Source of the DNA: Smittium culicis
Lineage: Eukaryota > Kickxellomycota > Harpellomycetes > Harpellales > Legeriomycetaceae
Direction: 5' to 3'
Assembly (NCBI GenBank): GCA_001970855.1
Contig: LSSN01000823.1
Coordinates: 3,748-15,198 of the forward strand
Length of the DNA: 11,451 nt
Part shown: piece after piece, positions 1-8,773 of the stretch
How the letters are laid out: the number at the start of each line of letters is the position of its first letter
Position numbering within the stretch: the stretch's first letter is position 1
Program-made: the position numbers and the translations under genes
Notes under the pieces: model-generated
The model's input: only the letters and a program-made list of their open reading frames with translations
The model's database searches: none
Told to the model about the DNA's origin: nothing

Positions 1-17
1 GGGGGGGGGGGGGGGGG
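1..17. repeat. Poly-G run at the contig edge
   Basis: Seventeen consecutive G residues open the window and are followed directly by ordinary AT-rich sequence. No comparable G or C run occurs anywhere else in the window, and the base composition here is the opposite of its surroundings. Dark-cycle poly-G from two-colour sequencing, or a mis-assembled contig end, is the likeliest explanation (inference). It is not a telomere repeat, because there is no repeated unit other than G. Confidence 0.8.
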
Positions 18-1590
18 TGAATTGGTTAGATAGACCATATTCTAATAAAAATAAAATTAATTATGTGGAAAAAAGTTTTAAAAAAAACAAAAGGAAACTT
101 TATAGTTAATTAAAGACCATAAAAAAGAACTTTTTTGCATTAAAAATTTTAAATATATAAAATTCTTGTTTTTATTTTCAGTTTATTATAGTAAAAATAA
201 AATATTGATTACTTATAACTATTAGATTAAATATTATTAATATTTGATGACCATAAGTTAATTATATGGTAATAAATATAAACCCAAAAATGTTTAAAAT
301 TACTACTGTTTTTTCGCATTAAAATAAATCTTTTCATGGATTAATATATGTTAATTATAATATAAAAACTTATTATATATCATTTTAATAATTTATATAT
401 ATATTAATCAATTAATTTTTTTATTATATATTAATGAACAATTCCTCTAAATCATCCTTATCAATATATCTAAAAATCTTATCGATTTATAAAAAATTGG
501 TATTCAGATTTTTTAATATTTATCGCAAATTATATATATTTATTGTGAATTCTTTTTTTAATATATTAATATGAATAAGTTTATATAATAATGAATTTTT
601 TTAATTACTAGGTTTTGTTTAATATAAATACTTTCAATTAATTATCAACGAAAAAATACCTTTTTTTATTCCTTTTTTTGATTACTTTAGATAATGATAT
701 AATGGTATACTTTAGTAAAATTATTGAATAATTTTGAATAGATATATGATTAATAAAATATAATTGTGAACATAATCTTGTAAAAATTTTGGAGTAAAAT
801 TGAATTTAAATTTAATATAAATCCAAATTATTTACAAATAAAGTGATTAATGCATATATATATATGTATATAAACTCTTGAAAGCCTAATTTTATTACTA
901 ATGTGATAACTGCTTGAAGTTAAATGATATTTTTAAAATGAGAAATATTAAGGAAATATTTTACGATGGTATAATATTGGATTTATTTTGGATAAATATA
1001 ATTAATTGAGCTATAATATAATATAATAAACAGAAAACTCTACTCTACCCTCTATCTGTCGATCCAATCGTAATTTTTGTGCTATTTTGTTTTTTAAGCT
1101 ATGAAAAAATGATAAAAATATTAATTACATAGATTTTTTGTTAACTCTTTTTTTTTAGATAATAATTTCCGTTGAAAAAATATGCTTTTTCCAATATTTA
1201 TGTTTTGAATAAACTTAAATTTAAATCATTAGTTATTTAAAATTCTTCAGTATATAATAGATTACCATTATAATTAAATTCAATATAATTGCTATAGCTG
1301 ATAGAAAGCCTAATATGTAGCTTCAACTTTATTTTTATTAAGTTGACTCCGTTTAAAATAACAAAATTTAAAGATATGTAAAATTTTTATGTTAATTTAT
1401 TTTCCCGCTTTACTATAAACGCTATTATAATAAAGATTTTATATCATAAATTATGGACATATATATTTTTCGAGATTGGTAAATCGAAAAAGTACACTTG
1501 TATTATTAATATTTCCCATGTAATGTTTATTTTAGTTATAAGTGTATATTAGAAATTATAGTCTTTTTTTAAATTCTAAATATTTGGCTA

Positions 1591-1616
1591 TTAAGCTCAT
1601 GCACGTATGAGTTTAA
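1591..1616. repeat. Short inverted repeat (hairpin)
   Basis: The arms ttaagctcat (1591-1600) and atgagtttaa (1607-1616) are complementary over 10 positions, with one G.T wobble, around a 6-base loop. It sits in gene-free DNA without a T-tract or neighbouring gene, so no terminator or regulatory role is supported. It may be a chance palindrome. Confidence 0.4.
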
Positions 1617-1661
1617 TTCCTAAACTTAAACTGAAATAACATAAAACGCTAAATATAACAT

Positions 1662-1724
1662 GGATATAATAATGTTGTAACTATTTTAATGAATATAATA
1701 ATGTTGTAACTTTTAATGAATATA
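1662..1724. repeat. Imperfect tandem duplication, 27-29 bp unit
   Basis: Two adjacent units share the core atataataatgttgtaac and an end in ttttaat. Unit 1 is 1662-1690 (29 bp) and unit 2 is 1691-1717 (27 bp); a partial third unit (gaatata) follows to 1724. This looks like replication slippage in low-complexity DNA, and no coding or regulatory context is visible. Confidence 0.75.
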
Positions 1725-4700
1725 CAAAAAAATAAGATTAAAAATTTATTATGCGACAATATTATGCTAATGTTATTTTTCAAGAATTAAATAAACTTAT
1801 ATTAATATTTATAGCGTATTGAATAGATAAATAAACTAAAAGGCCGAGAAATTTTAATATCTCTTTATCATTAATATCAGATAAGTGATTCTTTTATAAG
1901 ACATAAATTAGTACCGATATAAAATTTAATTTTTTTATTAAAATAATAGAGATATAGATAAGCATAAATCAAAAAATCATTAAAAAATACACTCATGAAA
2001 ATTTAATCTGTATACAGTTTAAAAAATCCTAAAAAACAGGAAATGTAAAAATTCATTACTTTTCTCATACGAAATGTAGAAAATTATGTACACAATTTTT
2101 TTATATAAGTTATCCTAACTATAGTAAACATTCATGCAAATATTTATAGTCATTTTAAATGCTTTTTAAAAGCAATAGAGTAACTATGTAAATATATTCA
2201 GCAATAACGCTCCTAGGTTCTATACCAAACCCATATAATAAACCATTATTTAATATATTTAGTTTATATGATTTAGAAATAAATTCAATATTCAATTTGA
2301 TGGAAAAATGAGTACAAAATATAAGCGAGTTTATATTATAAGTTATTTTGAATATTGAAATTTCAATTTTTTTAAATTATATAAAAAATTTATAAGACTT
2401 GCGATTAGGATTAATTTTATCTATAAAAAAATTATATAATATGAATTTAGAACGTAATAACAAAATTTTCATATTCTATGATACTATATAATACAATTTA
2501 CTACCAATTAAATTCTGTCAATTGAAATAATTTTAATTTTAACAATTAAAAAACATTTTAATATATAGTAAATAAAAGTAATATGAGGCATATAAAAAAA
2601 TTCAGCTTATTGAAAATAATATACCTTAGATAATTTAAGGGTTATTTAGTGAAAATAAATGTGTTAAATTGGTTCGCCCTTCTATTTTTTCATAAATTTA
2701 ATTTTTTCTAGAGGATCAAAATTGGTTGTAGAATATTTATCAGTTTTTTTAAATTCATTATTAGTAGATTTTTTATCGACATATTGATTTATTAAATTAT
2801 TAGTTTTAAACAGATTAAATAATTATAGATTTTGATAACTCTATAAGGCTGAATAAATAGTTTTTATTAAAGCTAATATCATTTTTTAACCTTTGTTTTT
2901 TTATATAATATTAAGCAAGGTATAAATTGGAGTTATAATTTTGGATTTTTAAAGATTTTAAGTTTTCAAATAAAGGAATTTTACTTTAACATATTAAAAA
3001 ATGGTCTCAATATCGAAAAGTATTATTTCTTTTAAAATTATTCTTTTTATTTAATAATTATAAAAAGATTTAACCTTGTATTCTTGAGATTTTAATAATT
3101 ATATTTTTTTAAAATTTTGGTCTCTATTCTAAGCAATTTTCTATGAGTTTTTTTATAGTAATCTAATAATTTGTGTTATTTTTTTTCTTTGTCCTTTATA
3201 ATGAAGTAAAACTTTTCATAAAAATAGAATTATTGATTTAATTATTTTTTAAAATCTGCTTGCTTGAACATTTTCTTCTTTTTGATTGCTATATAATTAA
3301 AAATAAAAGTTTTAAAAATTATCTGCAACCCAAATATACATTTAAAATTTAATAGTATTTCAAATTATTTAATTGCACGATTAGTAAAAGATATTGAAAT
3401 ATTTCTCAATACTTTAAAATATTTGAGTGATTGGTATAGAATGAATTAGAGAATTTTATTATTAGATCTAATATGATGAAAATAACTGATGAAAAAGTAT
3501 ATAGTCATTTAAAATTTAACTACAAAATAACACTTTAGATATTTTAATTTTAATGTAAATTTAATTTAAATATGATAGATATCTAATTAAATAATTAATG
3601 TGTTTTTTTTTAAAATAAGGAAATGTAAAATTTTTTTTGTGTTTTATAATTGTTGTCATAATTTGGATGACTAATATACATCATTTGTTAATGACGTCTA
3701 TAAATTTTTAGAATTTAGTGAATATTTTTTGTGGCAATAGAAAGGCTAAAACAATCTTGTTTAGTTTATTTTTTTATATTTGAATACAAAAAAATTTCAA
3801 CAGCATGTGAAATAAGTAAATAAATTCGTTTTTATCAAACTATTTGGTTTAAAATGAAATAAACTTATCATATATCTATTGATAATAAAGTTAACAGATT
3901 ATAAAAATATACATTCAATTTATACACTAAATTTGAATTTGATATTCATCGTTCTAGATTTTTATAATTATCAATAAAATTTTAAACCAGTTGAGCTATA
4001 TACTTAATTTGCTTATATTCCTTAATGTATTGAGATTTTTGGAAATTAAACTTTTCTAAAATAAGATAGATTTAAGTTAGTTAATAAATGATTAGGTAAT
4101 TGAAAATTTGTCTATTTATATTTTTTCAAATATTATCTAAAAATAATAAAATATTAAATTCTTCTTTCGTATAAATTATGATAGGAAATATTTAAATTTT
4201 ATTATTATCTTTATCCAATATAGTTTTACAATCAATAATTTTATAAAATAAGAAATTATATTCAAAAACTAAAAAATTATGAAATTGAATGCTAAAAAAA
4301 TTTTTTTTATGGTTTAATTTATTTTTACAAAGATGTAAAACTATTTATGAAAAAATTAGTAGTGGTGGGGAGGTGATAAAATATCAAAAATATATAATAA
4401 ACTACAAAAAACATAATATATTTAGTTTTTTAAAGATGTGCTGCAAAAAGAAAGTTAAAAATTTATATAAAAATTAGCTTGTTCACTGTCTTTCAAGCTT
4501 AATCTATTTCAAATTGTTTCATATTTTGCAGGTAGCGATTATATGTATATTTCATTTATAAAAAACTTAGAATTTAAAACCCTAATATACTCATAACTTA
4601 TATTTATTGATTAATAAGCAGTTTATCTAGCTATAATATTCTATTTATGAAACTTTTAATATTTTTAAGGTTAAAGATATGGAAAATATACAATAGATTA

Positions 4701-4904
4701 ATCAATATTTTAATGATTTTATGAGACTATGTTTTTAAAATCGATAAGTCAAAAATATTTTTACTATCTATGAATAAGATAACTCTTTTAGAGAAAAATT
4801 AGTTTGAGGTCCGTAAAAGTAGTACTTTAATATAATATGATCAAATTTTACTACGAGATAAAGTTTAAAATAATGTTATTAATTATAAATGATTTTATAA
4901 ATCA

Positions 4905-5134
4905 CTTTATTAAACTCTGTGAATGAAGGAAATATTTAAAGGTCTATCATGTTTGGCGTAATGAATGATATAAACCACCATAATCCGAAGGTAAAAATAT
5001 ACAAAAGATATTCAAGCTAATACAGTAATAACAGAAATACCATTTCTGTTTGGTCAATAATGATATCAAATTTAATAATCTAGTTTAATAAAAATAAAAT
5101 GAAACAAAGTACTCTCTTCGATTATAATCTTCCA
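4905..5134 (-). mobile_element. Family A MITE copy 1, highly diverged
   Basis: The right end is recognisable: aacaaagtactctcttcg (5103-5120) followed by a degraded terminus ending in CCA at 5134 and then TA. It matches the termini of the copies ending at 7823 and 8353. Internal traces are weaker (gaaatacc near 5034, an AATAAAA stretch before the terminus). A motif near 4915, gtgaatgaagg, may be the eroded left terminus, which would give about 230 bp, close to family length. The right end is well supported and the left boundary is a guess. No coding capacity. Confidence 0.5.
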
Positions 5135-5182
5135 TATATTATTTGCTATATGGGGGATTATAGACGAAGAAAACACTTTGTT
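5103..5182. repeat. Head-to-head terminal repeats forming a long hairpin
   Basis: The right terminus of family A copy 1 (about 5103-5136) and the left terminus of copy 2 (about 5149-5182) face each other across a spacer of about 12 bp. They are complementary at most of about 34 positions, including aacaaagt / actttgtt and tcttcg / cgaaga. Transcribed or single-stranded, the segment would fold into an extended hairpin. The cause is two oppositely oriented MITE insertions lying next to each other, not a dedicated regulatory element. Confidence 0.75.
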
Positions 5183-5388
5183 TTAGCTTTAATTATTTGA
5201 ATTATTTTTATAAAGTTAATATTATTATTGCTGGAATTGGAAAGGCACTCCTATTTTCCATTTAAATCTGGAAGTATTATTTGCTAAAAAAATTATTAGA
5301 ATTTATTTACTGGACATTAACTAAATGTGAAAAATCATACACTGTAACTCTTTATACATAAAAGTGATCTCTTAGTAAAGAATCTCCA
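5151..5388 (+). mobile_element. Family A MITE copy 2
   Basis: A non-autonomous DNA transposon of 238 bp. The left end is tgggggattatagacgaaga, followed by aaacactttgtt; the right end is the inverted form finishing aatctcca. The body shares the motif aaaggca (about 5241) and the ttattga/ttattgg-like blocks with copies at 5575 and 10040. TA precedes the left end; the right flank reads atata, so its TA is displaced by one base. There is no open frame of meaningful length, so movement would depend on a transposase encoded elsewhere. The TA duplication fits the Tc1/mariner superfamily, but TA alone does not prove it. Confidence 0.8.
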
Positions 5389-5484
5389 ATATATATTGAG
5401 TATTAGAGGAGAGTGGATTTTTATACATTGTTTCTAAATGGGATATTAAGAGAACACTTCGCATCTTAAACCTCTAATTAATAT

Positions 5485-5525
5485 AGTAGATTCTGTATGA
5501 AGAGACAATTTTTTTTAAGCTAAAT
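5485..5525 (+). mobile_element. Remnant of a family A left terminus
   Basis: The segment tagattctgtatgaagagac (about 5486-5505), followed by a T-rich stretch and aagctaaa, resembles the left terminus of the copy at 10040 (gattctgaatgaagagagca). The initial TGGG is missing and no matching right end lies nearby, so this is an end fragment of a decayed copy between copies 2 and 3. The similarity is short and was judged by eye. Confidence 0.4.
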
Positions 5526-5574
5526 GGAGTATTATTTACAAAGATAGCACTTATAGTCATAAATCTTTATAATA

Positions 5575-5821
5575 TGGGGGATTCTGAACGAAGAAAGCAC
5601 TTTGTTGCAGTTTAATATTATTGGCTTGGGTATAGTAAAATATAAATATTATTGGCAGTATTGAAAAGGCATTTCGTTTTTTCTATTTATTCTTTTAATT
5701 GTGAAATTTTAATATGCTAAAAAATAGCACCGATTTTATCATTGGCTATAATTTTTTAATTCGAATTTATGCACTGCAACACTTATCACTATAAAATGAC
5801 TCCTTCATAAAGAATCTCCCA
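5575..5821 (+). mobile_element. Family A MITE copy 3, complete
   Basis: A complete 247-bp copy flanked by TA at 5573-5574 and 5822-5823. The left terminus begins tgggggattctgaacgaaga and continues through gcactttgttgcagt. The right terminus, read inverted, begins tgggagattctttatgaagg and continues to gttgcagt. The two ends therefore share an outer block and an inner GTTGCAGT, with extra spacing in the right end. The body holds an exact 12-bp direct repeat, aatattattggc, at 5614-5625 and 5645-5656. No protein is encoded. Copy 4 follows directly. Confidence 0.88.
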
Positions 5822-5823
5822 TA

Positions 5824-6028
5824 TATAAAATTCCATAATTGGTTATTACCCAATGAACAGAGCATTCTTTTCTTACGCAAATAACACATTCAAATCGAAA
5901 GGGATAATTAGAAAAATTAAAAAATAGAAATTAATTTTCAATTCAGCAAATTATAAAAAGAATTTTAAAATTTTCAGTCCAAAAAGTTCAAGCTGCATCA
6001 AGGCTCTTTCTTCATTCAGAATACCTCA
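5824..6028 (-). mobile_element. Family A MITE copy 4, truncated
   Basis: An opposite-orientation copy abutting copy 3. Its body (ataaaattccataattggtt near 5824, later cttacgcaaataacacattc) aligns with the interior of the copy at 8106. Its terminus reads aagctgcatcaaggctcttt, then cttcattcagaatacctca, matching the aactgcaacaaagtgctttc end type. The outer inverted repeat at its left side is missing, as if lost when copy 3 inserted or by deletion at the junction. It is the most diverged of the clearly alignable copies. Confidence 0.68.
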
Positions 6029-6799
6029 AATTAATTTATTCAAACATTGAAAAAAGTTTAATAACTTTGATCTAGTCTAAAAGCTATTTCATAATTTATA
6101 CTTATACATTTCATTTTGAAGTTTTTATTCTTAAAAAAAAAATAAAATTTTTATTTTATTGTGTAATAATTGGGTATGTGACTTGTAAACTTTGAAGCTT
6201 TATACCATGATATGTTTCGTTCATTAGCCCTTTTATGTTCGTCAGGCTATTTTTGCTCTACCAAATCTAGCAAACTAGATTCAATAAAAATAATATAATT
6301 CTGCTGAACAATCATTGATTGATATAAGTATTTATAGAAACAAGTAACAAGTTTTCTTGTTAATCATAAACGGATCAAAAATTAATTTTTTTAAAGAGTG
6401 TTGATTGGGAAAATGTCAACTCAAGAGATTTTATTTTGATGGTTAAAAACTTAAGTACATCAACTGAAAAGAGTTATTAGAACGCAAAATTAATTAGCTA
6501 AACGAATAGCAAAAAAAAAAGTAAAATAGACCAATGTTATACACAATTAAAAGGTATTGATTATTTGATTGTAATATATATTATATTATATTTAAATTAA
6601 AAAAACTATGTTTATTTATTTTTAATTATGCAGATCGAATATTTGACAAGCTTTTTTAACAAATTAACATTAATTATACTTGGAAGAGAGTTTCTAGATT
6701 CATGAAACACATTATAGCCTATGAACTAAAAAATAATAAAATTTCAATTTCCACATATACCAATAGTTAAATTATATTTCATTTTAGATATTAAATATA
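6029..6799. other. Gene-free spacer between MITE groups
   Basis: AT-rich sequence without a supportable gene or recognised transposon end. A slightly less AT-rich patch lies at about 6175-6285. It contains a perfect 7-bp hairpin (aatctag / ctagatt, 6264-6281) with a CAAA loop. No flanking gene gives this hairpin a role. Confidence 0.6.
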
Positions 6800-7581
6800 T
6801 GGGTGGATCTTTATGAAGATGTGATTTCATAGTGTGAAGTGTTACAGTCTATATACAGTAAAACCTCTGAGTAAGCAACACCTTAAGCTGGAAACCCTCT
6901 AAGAGGGCAACTTTGCGATTTTTAAATTGAAAAAATATTTATTTATTGTTTGAAGTATATACCATTTTTAATATGCAATTTTATAGGCTAATTAAATTAA
7001 ATTTGATACTTTTAGTAAATTTTATTTGTGAGTTGGCTACTTATTTTGCATATAATCTGGACTATTATCAATTGCACTCTGAGAAGGCAATTCCAGTTAT
7101 GTTTGTAAAATGGCTGTAAAATGAGTCAAAAAATAATTTCTAACATGGCAACTAAAGCATCTAACTTATCGAATTAAATTTTACTTTTATTTTAAAAAAA
7201 AAATAAACAAATCAAATTATAATATTTAGAATTCTAGATTGTAGTATATTTTTTTGTTAATTTGTAGCTAGTTTCTTTGTAGCTATTTTTTTGATTAAAA
7301 TACCTCTAAAATTGCAAATTGCTATCTGAAAGGGTATTTGGATCAAAATGGGGCAAAAATACTTGTTGCATACTCAGAGTTTTTACTGTACTTTCATTTT
7401 AATAAATATCCAATAAAAAAAATCGTCAATTTTTTATAGCAAATAAAAATTCTTAATTGGAATGAATAAGTAGAAAAATTGAAATTAATTTTTAATTCCG
7501 TTAATAACATTTAGAAAATCTGACTACCTAATCCAATAAAATTATACTGAAAAAAAGTGCTCTCTTTGTTCAGAATCTCCA
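6800..7581 (-). mobile_element. Family A MITE copy 5, split by element B
   Basis: The left part, 6800-6855, begins tgggtggatctttatgaaga and runs to gttacagtctata, the right-end type of the family in inverted orientation. The right part, 7391-7581, resumes with ctttcattttaataaata and ends in tgctctctttgttcagaatc and CCA. Removing 6856-7388 and one TA leaves 247 bp, the same length as copy 3, and restores a continuous alignment with the copy at 8106. TA flanks the element at 6798-6799 and 7582-7583. Element B therefore inserted into an existing copy 5. Confidence 0.85.
6856..7388. mobile_element. Element B: 533-bp Tc1/mariner- or pogo-like MITE
   Basis: Terminal inverted repeats start cagtaaaacctctgagtaag (6856) on the left. 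The inverted right end reads cagtaaaaactctgagtatg, and the element stops at 7388. The termini match at 18 of the first 20 positions. A TA target duplication lies at 6854-6855 and 7389-7390. The CAGTAAAACCTC-type start and TA duplication are typical of Tc1/mariner-superfamily elements, especially pogo/Tigger-like ones (established knowledge). The 533 bp contain no transposase-sized frame, so this is non-autonomous. Related GC-richer blocks (ctctaagagggcaact near 6898, ctctgagaaggcaatt near 7077) may be subterminal repeats. Orientation cannot be assigned. Confidence 0.85.
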
Positions 7582-7583
7582 TA

Positions 7584-7823
7584 TGGCAGACTCTTTACGA
7601 AGAGAACACTTTTATGTATCAAGAGTTACAGTGCTTGAAATTTCAAATTTAATTAGTAGCCAATAAGTAAAATCTAGTGCTAATTTTAGCAATTAATACT
7701 TTCAGAATTAAATAGATTTGTGAAATGCCTTTTAATTTCTGCTAATAATATTTTCTACCAATGAATGTCCAAGCCAATAACATTAAACCGCAACAAAGTG
7801 CTTTCTTCGTTCAGAATCCCCCA
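7584..7823 (-). mobile_element. Family A MITE copy 6
   Basis: A 240-bp copy beginning tggcagactctttacgaaga, with a mutated TGGG, and ending gctttcttcgttcagaatcc then ccca at 7823. TA lies at 7582-7583 and 7824-7825. The left TA is also the right TA of copy 5, so the copies are head-to-tail with a shared target site. The body keeps the aaatgcctttt and gctaataatatttt blocks of the copy at 8106. It has no coding capacity. Confidence 0.86.
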
Positions 7824-8105
7824 TAAGTAATAAATATATCCCAATCCAATTATACCAATAAAATCAATATTTTAATATAATTAGTCCAATAACATTTAGC
7901 TTTACCATTTCTCTCACTCGTTATTATATAAACTGTAGTAGTTTAATCTAATAAAAACTAGCTGTTATTAAAGTAAGTTTAAATCTAGACACCCAGGCCA
8001 TTTTGCAGTCTAGATTAAATATATTTATATTAATGGGCAACTTATAAAATTAACTGAATTTATAAAGAGTCACGGAGCATCTACAATTCTGAATTAAATA
8101 ACATA
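7824..8105. other. Spacer with a hairpin between MITE copies 6 and 7
   Basis: AT-rich spacer with no gene. It contains a 9-bp inverted repeat, aatctagac (7982-7990) and gtctagatt (8008-8016), around a 17-base, relatively GC-rich loop. Outside an A-A mismatch, two more pairs can form. The hairpin might be a very small decayed inverted-repeat element, but no target duplication can be shown. Confidence 0.5.
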
Positions 8106-8353
8106 TGGGAGATTCTTTATGAAGGAGTCGATTTATGGTGTAAAGAGTTGCAGTGTATAAAATCGCATAAATTATTGATGGCCAGTGAGCAAAATCATTT
8201 CTTTTTTATAGCGAATAAAAATTTCATGATTAAAAGAATATATAGAAAAAACGAAATGCCTTTTCAATACCGCTAATAATATTTAGATTTTACAATGTCC
8301 AAACCAATAAAATTAAACTGCAACAAAGTGCTTTCTTTGTTCAGAATCCCCCA
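8106..8353 (-). mobile_element. Family A MITE copy 7, complete, upstream of the gene
   Basis: A complete 248-bp copy flanked by TA (8104-8105 and 8354-8355). It begins tgggagattctttatgaagg and ends gctttctttgttcagaatcc then ccca. It is the best-preserved inverted-orientation copy and serves as the reference for copies 4-6. Its gene-facing end lies 420 bp before the start codon at 8774, so it may contribute to the distal promoter region. No coding sequence. Confidence 0.88.
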
Positions 8354-8390
8354 TATAGCTACTAGACTATAGTAATAATAATAGTAATAT

Positions 8391-8432
8391 TAATAGTTTT
8401 AAATTAATAGTTTTAAATTAATAGTTTTAAAT
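8391..8432. repeat. Perfect tandem repeat, 3 x 14 bp
   Basis: Three identical head-to-tail copies of taatagttttaaat, followed by a partial unit (taatg). It lies between MITE copy 7 and the secreted-protein gene, about 340 bp before the start codon. Perfect identity implies recent slippage. A protein-binding role in the promoter is possible but not shown. Confidence 0.9.
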
Positions 8433-8633
8433 TAATGTGGTATAATGATATATTCTAGAGCGTATTAATATAAGAAATTCATTAGTACTTCGGGAAAATC
8501 TAATTTTAGTTGATTTTTAACTAAAGGTTATAGTAAATTTGAAAAAAAACATCAATTAAAACTATCTAGAAAAATTTGAAGAGAAAACTCATTCCAGAAC
8601 TAAGCTATACCTACTGGGAAAAAGTTTCAAATG

Positions 8634-8641
8634 TATTTAAA
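8634..8641 (+). promoter_or_regulatory. Possible TATA box of the secreted-protein gene
   Basis: TATTTAAA lies 132 bases before the ATG at 8774, in a short stretch that is less AT-rich than usual (8590-8640 includes ccagaactaagctatacc and actggg). A second, weaker candidate is tattttaaaag near 8665. In DNA this AT-rich, TATA-like strings occur by chance, so the call rests mainly on position. Confidence 0.3.
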
Positions 8642-8734
8642 TGAAGGAAATTTCCGTTTTTTCTATTTTAAAAGCATCAAGTAAAAATTTGAATTCGTGT
8701 AGATTAATCTTGAACAATAAAATCATCTTTTCCT

Positions 8735-8773
8735 AAAAAAAAAAAAAGATTAAAACATAATCGGAAAAAAAAA
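8735..8773 (+). promoter_or_regulatory. Poly(dA) tracts before the start codon
   Basis: A run of 13 A (8735-8747) and a run of 9 A (8765-8773) directly precede the ATG, so the start codon has an all-A upstream context. Such tracts are common in promoters and leaders of AT-rich eukaryotes. They disfavour nucleosomes and provide an unstructured A-rich leader (established knowledge). Homopolymers of this length are also prone to sequencing length errors. Confidence 0.45.

Larger units (their letters stand above)
18..4904. other. Gene-free AT-rich region
   Basis: Nearly 5 kb with no supportable gene on either strand. The sequence is dominated by A and T homopolymers and AT dinucleotide runs, for example around 851-872. 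The longest ATG-initiated frame is about 62 codons (4289-4477). Its composition is Lys/Asn/Ile/Phe/Tyr-rich, as expected from translating random AT-rich DNA, and it lacks the higher GC of the real gene at 8774. No tRNA, rRNA or transposon termini could be recognised. Besides the short repeats listed separately, I see nothing functional here. Confidence 0.7.

Noticed and set aside
3925..4010. A tRNA-like string on the - strand (tatagctcaactggttt, later attcaaattt)
   Set aside because: It resembles a D-arm and T-loop, but the D-stem complement, acceptor stem and anticodon stem cannot be paired with acceptable lengths.
4289..4477. A 62-codon open frame on the + strand in the left gene-free region
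   Set aside because: In DNA of about 80% AT, stop-free stretches of this size are expected a few times in 11 kb over six frames. The product is Lys/Asn/Phe/Ile-rich low complexity, has no signal or domain, and shows no GC rise like the real gene.
4905..8353. CRISPR-like or satellite array suggested by the repeated termini
   Set aside because: Repeat units are terminal inverted repeats of roughly 240-bp elements in both orientations with TA flanks, not short direct repeats with uniform unique spacers.
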